In this document: piece after piece, positions 58,001 through 64,000 of the stretch | Position numbering within the stretch: the stretch's first letter is position 1 | How the letters are laid out: each line of letters opens with the position of its first letter | DNA from: CAWKGC01 sp963849005 | Lineage (GTDB): Bacteria > Pseudomonadota > Gammaproteobacteria > Burkholderiales > Usitatibacteraceae | Direction: 5' to 3' | Assembly: GCA_963849005.1 (NCBI GenBank) | Contig: CAWKGC010000023.1 | Span: 310,001-374,000 of the forward strand | Length of the DNA: 64,000 bases | Notes under the pieces: model-generated | What the model was told of the DNA's origin: nothing | The model's database searches: none | What the model saw: only the letters and a program-made list of their open reading frames with translations | Translations under genes and position numbers: made by a program

Positions 58001-59185
58001 TTGATCGCAGATCGAGCGGGGCCGCCGCGTGAAGGGCTGATCGACGCGCTGCGCGGCATGGCGCTGTGCGGCATCGCGTTGCCCAACCTTGCGTACTTCA
58101 CCTGGCCGTCCATGGTGGGGGGAGGTGCTTTCTTCGCCCTCGGCGAGACCTTCGTCGACCGCATCGCGCTCTTCGCGGTGACGATGCTGGCGATGAACAA
58201 GTTCTATCCGATCTTCGCCTTTCTCTTCGGGGTGGGCGCCGGGCTGATGGCGCGGCGCTGGCAGCGCGACTTCGTCCCGCGCTACCGGCGGCGCCTCGTC
58301 TTCCTGCTTTGCGTCGGCGTGCTGCACGGGCTGCTGCTCTGGTACGGCGACATCCTGACGCTCTACGCGATCTGCGGGTTCGTCCTGCTTGCCTACGCCG
58401 CGAGACCGCTGCGGCGCGTGCTGCGGGCGCTTCGGACCTGGGCGATCATCACGCTGGTGCTCATCACGTTCGGCACGACGCTGATCGCGCTGCAGTCCTG
58501 GTCGGACTTCGGCTCGGCGAGTGCGGAGGAGATCGCCCGGCTCCTGGCCCGCGACCGGGCCGAAGCGACGCGGATCCATGAGATTTTCGCAAGCGGCAAC
58601 TATTGGCAGGTGACGAGCGTTCGCGTCGAAGCCTACGCCTCGCTTGCGACGAGCGCGTTGGCGGGACTCTTCACCCATGTCGTGACCTTGTTCCTTGCCG
58701 GCGTCATGGCCGCGCGGCTCGGTTGGTTTCGCCCACGCCCGTCCAACGATGCGCGCTGGCGGCGCATCGCCGCGTGGGGCTGGGGAGTGGGCCTGCCGCT
58801 CAATGGCGTGGTGGCGATGGCGATGCTGGGCTTGCCGCAATTCTCGGACGCCTTGTACGGCTTTCTCTACTTTGCGGGCCCCCTGCTCGCGGCCGGATAT
58901 GTCGCGAGTTTCGTGCTTGCGTGGCGCCGCGGCCCGGGATGGCTGGTACTGCTCGCGCCGGCCGGCCGCATGGCATTCACCAACTACCTGATGCAGTCGC
59001 TGGTCTTCGCGCTCGTGCTATCGGGATTCGGCCTGGGCATGGCGCAGCACTGGGATTTTGCCGCGCTCCTGGCGTTCGGGCTGGCCTTCTTTTTCGGCGT
59101 GCAGGTGCCGCTGAGCCGATGGTGGCTGGCCCGGCACCCGCAGGGACCGCTCGAGGCGCTGTGGCGCCGCTTCACTTACGGCTGA
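58001..59185 (+). CDS. DUF418-family membrane protein
   Basis: About 394 residues with roughly nine or ten TM helices. LIDALRGMALCGIALPNL at the start and FTNYLMQSLVFALVLSG, then RWWLARHPQGPLEALWRRFTYG at the end are typical of DUF418 (YeiB-like). The start is taken as TTG 58001 just before the conserved region. Function unknown. The 3' end overlaps the convergent peptidase gene by 14 bases. Confidence 0.85.
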   Translation: MIADRAGPPREGLIDALRGMALCGIALPNLAYFTWPSMVGGGAFFALGETFVDRIALFAVTMLAMNKFYPIFAFLFGVGAGLMARRWQRDFVPRYRRRLVFLLCVGVLHGLLLWYGDILTLYAICGFVLLAYAARPLRRVLRALRTWAIITLVLITFGTTLIALQSWSDFGSASAEEIARLLARDRAEATRIHEIFASGNYWQVTSVRVEAYASLATSALAGLFTHVVTLFLAGVMAARLGWFRPRPSNDARWRRIAAWGWGVGLPLNGVVAMAMLGLPQFSDALYGFLYFAGPLLAAGYVASFVLAWRRGPGWLVLLAPAGRMAFTNYLMQSLVFALVLSGFGLGMAQHWDFAALLAFGLAFFFGVQVPLSRWWLARHPQGPLEALWRRFTYG

Positions 59186-61173
59186 GCCGCTTCTTCCTGC
59201 CGCCGGGGGTGACATGGCGTTCCAGCCATGAGAAGAATTCCCGGTACCAGAGCTTCGAGTTCTGCGGCTTCAGGATCCAGTGGTTTTCGTCGGGGAAGAA
59301 CACGAGGCGCGCCGGAACGCCCTTGGCCTTGAGCGTGTTGAAGTAGGCGAGGCCCTGCGAATCGGGCACGCGGTAATCGAGCGCGCCATGGATCACCAGC
59401 GTCGGGGTCTTCATGGCCTTCACGCGGGCGCGCGGGTTCTGGCTTTCGACTTTCGCGAAATCGTCCCAGTAGAAGGCGCCGAATTCCTTAGGATGCCAGT
59501 AATAGAAATCGTCGGCGAACATCGACACCCAGTCGAAGCAGCCGGCATGGCACACGTAGGCCTTGTAGCGGTCGGTATGGCCGTTCATCCACGCCACCAT
59601 GTAGCCGCCGTAGCTGCCGCCCGCGGCGACCAGGCGTTTCGCATCGATGAAGCCGCGCTTCAGCATGAAGTCGGTGCCGGCCTCGACATCGGCGAGCTCG
59701 CGCTTGCCCAGGTCGCAATAGATCGACTCGTTGAACTTCTTCCCGAACGAGGTCGAGCCGTGGTAGTTCACGCACACCACGACATAGCCCTGGGCCGCGA
59801 AAACCTGGTTGTTCCAGCGGAAGTGGAAGTTGTCGCCCCAGATCCCGTGCGGACCGCCGTGGATGTTGTGCAGCAATGGCCACTTCTTCTTCGCATCGAA
59901 GTCCGGAGGGTAGATCACCCACATGTGGACTTCGTCGCCCTTCCACCCCTTGAAGCGATGCTCCTCGACCTTCCCGAGGCGGACGCCCGCCATCGCCGCG
60001 TCGTTGAAATTGTCGAGGCGCGCCTCGTGCCCGTCGCGGGAGGCGATCACCGCCGGCGGCGTGCTCATGTCGTTGCGCACGAACACCGCGACATCGCCTG
60101 CGATCGCGAAGTCGCCGATGGTGCCGCCCAGGGCCACGATCCCGGGGACGTTCCTGCCGACATCGAGGCGAAACAGGTTGGACCGCGCATTGTCCTCGGC
60201 GACAAAGAACACCGACTTGCTGTCCGCCGACCAGGCGAGCGGCGGATGAAGGGCCCTGTCCCATTTGCCCGATGCGATCCGCAGCTTTCCGGACTTGCGG
60301 TCGATCAACGCCAATTCCTGCGGGGCGATGGCGATGCGCCGGAGGTTGGCCGCAAGCAGGGCGCAATGTCGTGCCGTCCGGCGAATAGCGCGGGCCGTCA
60401 TGGTCGAACGGCGACTTCGCGGTGAGCGCGCGAAAGCGCTTCGTCGCCATGTCGAGCGCGATGAGGTGGCGCTCGTGGTCGAGCCGCTTCTCCTGCTCCG
60501 GATCGAACACGAACGCGATCTCCCGCCCGTCCGGAGCGATGTCGTAGTGGCTGGCGCTCGTGTCGGCCAGCGGCAATTCGTACTTCGTGCCTTCGAACAA
60601 GTCGCGCACCTTGCGCGACTTCACGTCCACCATGCACAGGTGCGGCACGCGCCCGTCGGTGAGCCAGTGGTCCCAGAAGCGGTACTGCGCATGCTCGACA
60701 ACGTGCGCCTTGACCTTGTTGTCCTTGTGCTCCTTGTAGCGCCTGGCGAGCGCCTTTTCGCCACGGGTTTCGGGCCATACCCACGAGATGAAGGCGAGGC
60801 TGCGGCCATCGGGAAACCACTTGATCCCGGACGCGCCGGTGGGAAAGGAGGTGAGCCGCTCGGCCTCGCCGCCGTCGGGCGCGATCAGGTAGACCTGCGG
60901 CTCGTCGTCGCCCTCGCGCTTGGCGACGAAGGCGATGCGGCTGCCGTCCGGGGACCAGGCTGGTTCCCCATCCTTTTCGCCAACCGTGGTGAGTTGCCGC
61001 GGTTCGCCGCCGAAGGTCGAAAGCAGCCACAGCCGTGAGGTGGCCTTGTTCTCCTTCATGTCGAAGGTGGACACCGATACGCAGGCTTGCGCGCCGTCGG
61101 GCGACAGCGTCGGCTGCGCCGGCCGCGCCAGTTTCCAGAGGCGCTCGACGGTCAGCCTGTTGTTCTTTGCCAT
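59172..61173 (-). CDS. S9-family prolyl oligopeptidase-like peptidase (one frameshift)
   Basis: About 665 residues. The N-terminal beta-propeller (SPDGAQACVSVS, WSPDGSRIAFVA, FPDGRSLAFIS, SPDGTTLRPA) precedes an alpha/beta-hydrolase with Ser in AAGGSYGGYM, Asp in GALDYRVPDSQ and His in DENHWI. It cleaves acylated or short peptides. The frame breaks near 60370 at the propeller end. No signal peptide is seen, so it is probably cytoplasmic. Confidence 0.9.
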
Positions 61174-61247
61174 GGGATTTCCCGTTTTGAATGCGGCGCG
61201 GACCCGCCGTCGGCATTCTACGGGAATGGCAGTGCACGCTCAGCCGG

Positions 61248-63441
61248 TCAACCCGCTCCCAGCGCCAGCGCTGCGCGATAGGTGAGGAAGGACGCGAGGT
61301 ACGCGAGCATGAACAGGTAGCCTGCCATCACCAGCGGCATCGTCCAGCCGCCCGTCTCGCGTTTGACGGCGGCAAGCGTCGAGATGCATTGCGGCGCGAA
61401 TATGTACCACGCCAGCAAGCGAAAACGCGGTGGCGAGGCTCCAGGTGCCCGCAATCAACGGTATCAAGGCGGACGCGGTATCGGGCCCGGTTGCGGAAAG
61501 CGCATAGACGGTTCCGAGCGCGCTGACGGCCACTTCACGCGCGGCCATGCCGGGTACCAGCGCGATGCAGATCTGCCAGTTGAAGCCGATGGGCTCGAAG
61601 ACCACCGCCAGCGCGCGGCCCGAGCGTTCCCGCGAGGCTGTATTCGATCGCCGCGCCCGTCGCGCCCGCGGGCGGGGCCGGAAAGCTCGCAAGGAACCAC
61701 AGGACGATCGTCAGGCCGAGGATGATGCCGCCGACGCGCTTGAGGAAGATCACCACGCGCTGCAACAGGCCGATCGCCACGCCGCGCACGGTGGGCCAGT
61801 GGTAGTTGGGCAACTCCATCATCAGCGGGCGCACTTGCCGGCCGGCGCTGGTGAAGTGTTTCAGACACCAGGCGACCGCCATCGCGCCCGCAATGCCGGC
61901 GATGTAAGGCCGAACAGCACCAGGCCCTGCAATTCGAACAGGCCCGCCACCTGGCGCGCGGGAATGAACGCGCCGATCAGGAGTGCATAGACGGGCAGCC
62001 TCGCCGAGCAGGTCATCAGCGGCGCGATCATGATCGTCACCAGCCGGTCGCGCGGATTGGCGATGGTGCGCGCCGCCATGATCCCGGGGATCGCGCAGGC
62101 GAAGCTCGACAGCAAGGGGATGAAGGAACGGCCGGAGAGCCCGACGCTGCCCATGATGCGATCGAGCAGGAAGGCCGCGCGCGGCAGGTAGCCCGACTCC
62201 TCGAGGACGAGGATGAAGAAGAACAGGATCAGGATCTGCGGCAGGAACACCAGTACGCTGCCCAGTCCGGCAATGATGCCGTCCACGAGCAGGCTCCTTG
62301 CCCATTTGCCCGGCATCGCCGCGCCTACGGTGGTGCCGAGCCAGGCGGTGCCTTGCTTGATCAGGTCCATGGGAACCGTGGCCCACGAAAACACCGCCTG
62401 GAACATCAGGAACAAGGTCGCGAGCAGCAGCAGCGGATCCCCACACCGGGTGCAGCACGACGCCGTCGATCCTGTCGCTCGCCGTGTGGGGGATTGCTTC
62501 GTCCAGGCCCAGGCGGGCGAGGATGCCCTGGATGGTCTTGTGGTCGCCTTCGATGCTTGCCCTTGAGTCGAAGTGGGCGTCGACCGGGCCCGCCGCCGGG
62601 CTGCGCGGAACTGCAGCGTCCAGAAGCGGACGCAGCGCCGACTCGCCCCCCGATCGCACGGCGACCGTCTTCACCACGGGGACGCCGAGCTCACGCGCGA
62701 GCGCTTCGGCGTCGATGTTCACGCCTCGGCTCTCGCTACGTCGGCCATGTTCAATGCCACGACGCAGGGCAGGCCCAGTCGCCGCACTGCCAGCACCAGC
62801 CGCAGGTTGCGCCTGAGGTTGGTGGCATCCAGCACGCAGATGACGAGGTCGGGCTGCCGTTCGCCCTTGGCGCGCCCGAACAGGACATCGGTGGTGATCC
62901 GCTCATCGGGCGAGCGGGGATTGAGGCTGTAGGCACCTGGCAGGTCGAGCACGCGAACTGCCTTTCCGCCGTGGCCCGTGAGCTTGCCTTCCTTGCGCTC
63001 GACCGTTACGCCCGCGTAGTTCGCCACCTTCTGGCGGCCTCCGGTCAGCAGGTTGAAGAGCGCCGTCTTTCCGCAATTGGGATTGCCGACCAGCGCAATC
63101 AGCGGGCCGGGCTTGTGGAAATGAAGGGGCGACGAATTCGCGGCGGCACTCATCGCGTCGCGGGAGAATTCGTCGTTCGCCCTGACATGAATGCAGGCCG
63201 CTTCCGCCCTGCGCAGCGCGAAAGTGGACGATCCGATGCGAACCACAAGCGGATCGCCGCCCAGCATTCCGCGGGCCATGAGGGTGACTCGTTCGCCGGG
63301 AATGAAGCCGATTTCCTCCAGCCACTGCGCCCATTCCGGCGCCTCCCGCGGGCTGGCGACGAGCGTTACCACGTGGGGCTGGCCCATCGGGGCGTCGGCA
63401 AGCGTTGGCGAGGACTGTCTATCGGTCATGTTTGCCCGCAT
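61248..63441 (-). CDS. feoB: Ferrous iron transporter FeoA-FeoB (apparent fusion, five frameshifts)
   Basis: The first 95 or so residues are a FeoA SH3-like domain (LEEIGFIPGERVTLMARG, FALRRAEAACIHV), joined in frame to the FeoB G protein (GNPNCGKTALFNLLTG, NYAGVTVERKEG, DLPGAYSLNP) and the Fe2+ permease (LPQILILFFFILVLEESGYLPR, SSFACAIPGIMAARTI). Breaks are near 62722, 62440, 61905, 61635 and 61420. An ATGA sits in the +1 frame at the domain junction, so the fusion itself could come from an indel. A Fur-box promoter lies upstream. Confidence 0.87.
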
Positions 63442-63498
63442 CAGGGCGCCGGGTGGTTTGATCCGGCACGGGTGCTTCCTGGGTGCAGAGAAAGCTCA

Positions 63499-63526
63499 TT
63501 ATAATGCGAGTAATTCCTATTCGCAA
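63499..63526 (-). promoter_or_regulatory. Fur-box promoter of feoAB
   Basis: On the minus strand a perfect -10 box TATAAT adjoins a Fur-like palindrome with arms TGCGA and TCGCA around an AT-rich 11-base centre (63503-63526). Iron-loaded Fur would block this promoter. The spacer also serves the divergent gcdH gene. Confidence 0.7.
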
Positions 63527-63602
63527 GGTTGGGTTTTCGCGCCCGCCATGGCTGTTAGACTTCAGTGCAGCCCCTTTCCATTTCTCTGCGCCGAGACGAC
63601 CC

Positions 63603-64000
63603 ATGAAACCGAACGACCTGAAGCCCACGTTCAAGTGGGACGATGCCCTCCTCCTCGAAGACCAGCTCTCCGAAGAGGAGCGCATGGTGCGCGACAGCGC
63701 GCGCGACTATTGCCAGGAAAAGCTGCAGACGCGCGTGCTCGAGGCCAATCGCCACGAGAAATTCGACCGCGAGATCCTGAACGAAATGGGCGCGCTCGGC
63801 TTCCTCGGCTCGACCATCGACGGCTACGGCTGCGCCGGCGTGAACCACGTCTGCTACGGGCTGATCGCGCGCGAGGTCGAGCGCGTCGATTCCGGCTATC
63901 GCTCGACGATGAGCGTGCAGTCCTCGCTGGTCATGCACCCCATCCATGCCTACGGCACCGAGGCGCAGCGGCTGAAATGGCTGCCCAAGCTCGCCACCGG
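63603..64000 (+). CDS. gcdH: Glutaryl-CoA dehydrogenase, N-terminal part
   Basis: The window ends after 132 codons. LKPTFKWDDALLLEDQLSEE and ERMVRDSARDYCQEKLQ match glutaryl-CoA dehydrogenase more than other acyl-CoA dehydrogenases, followed by MGALGFLGSTIDGYGCAGVN and SVQSSLVMHPIHAYG. It oxidises glutaryl-CoA to crotonyl-CoA in lysine and aromatic degradation using FAD. Confidence 0.88.
   Translation, partial: MKPNDLKPTFKWDDALLLEDQLSEEERMVRDSARDYCQEKLQTRVLEANRHEKFDREILNEMGALGFLGSTIDGYGCAGVNHVCYGLIAREVERVDSGYRSTMSVQSSLVMHPIHAYGTEAQRLKWLPKLAT

Overview
The window is GC-rich, densely coded DNA from a bacterium that most resembles a betaproteobacterium. The evidence is a Sox thiosulfate-oxidation cluster with SoxCD, a proteobacterial che operon, a lexA-imuA-imuB-dnaE2 cassette, a Fur-type site before feoAB, and tandem YceI genes after cytochrome b561. 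A genus cannot be named from this. About 24 genes, including housekeeping ones such as typA, are split by roughly 46 small frameshifts. Many of these are losses of a GC/CG unit from short alternating tracts or of one G from a G-run. I treat them as probable consensus errors and annotate each such gene as one CDS with break points.

Layout. 1-8.6 kb: chemotaxis operon (response regulator, cheA, mcp, cheW, mcp, cheR, cheD, cheB). 8.8-12.9 kb: 2-oxoacid:ferredoxin oxidoreductase korAB with an inverted-repeat element between the subunits, then threonine aldolase. 12.9-15.9 kb, minus strand: PIN-PhoH ATPase, Bcp peroxiredoxin, ArnD-like deacetylase, then a REP-like palindromic element. 16.1-20.5 kb: typA, rmuC, mobB-moaD-moaE. 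20.5-30.1 kb: sox cluster (ArsR-type regulator, soxC, D, Y, Z, a DsrE-like gene, soxA, X, a GlcG/HbpS-like gene, soxB, an MBL hydrolase, a thioredoxin, a cytochrome c). 30.2-36 kb: small secreted proteins, a DUF3014 protein, a secreted Hcp-like protein, an aminotransferase, an oligopeptide-binding protein and tRNA-Asn.

36-44.3 kb is the most unusual part. Two tandem TPR plus HD-GYP proteins are divergent from five near-identical tandem genes for a 44-residue peptide. Each peptide has a double-glycine leader and a core of only 7-8 residues. The array converges on a C39-peptidase ABC exporter followed by its HlyD partner. The centre of the locus (about 36.8-41.2 kb) is clearly AT-richer than its flanks, and the composition changes inside the coding regions at both ends. 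I propose a peptide signalling module: multicopy prepropeptide, processing exporter, and TPR receptors that control c-di-GMP turnover. It appears to be an exchangeable, pherotype-like cassette.

44.4-50.3 kb: SOS mutasome cassette (lexA, imuA, imuB, dnaE2). 50.3-51.4 kb: Xre-RES toxin-antitoxin pair. 51.5-54.5 kb: repeats, an Ig-like lipoprotein and fumC. 54.5-56.7 kb: marR-cytochrome b561-yceI-yceI. 56.8-61.2 kb: kynureninase-like aminotransferase, DUF418 membrane protein and an S9 peptidase. 61.2-63.5 kb: FeoA-FeoB iron transporter with a Fur-box promoter. From 63.6 kb: start of a glutaryl-CoA dehydrogenase gene cut by the window edge. No insertion-sequence transposase, CRISPR array or rRNA was seen, and no gene-free stretch exceeds 300 bases.
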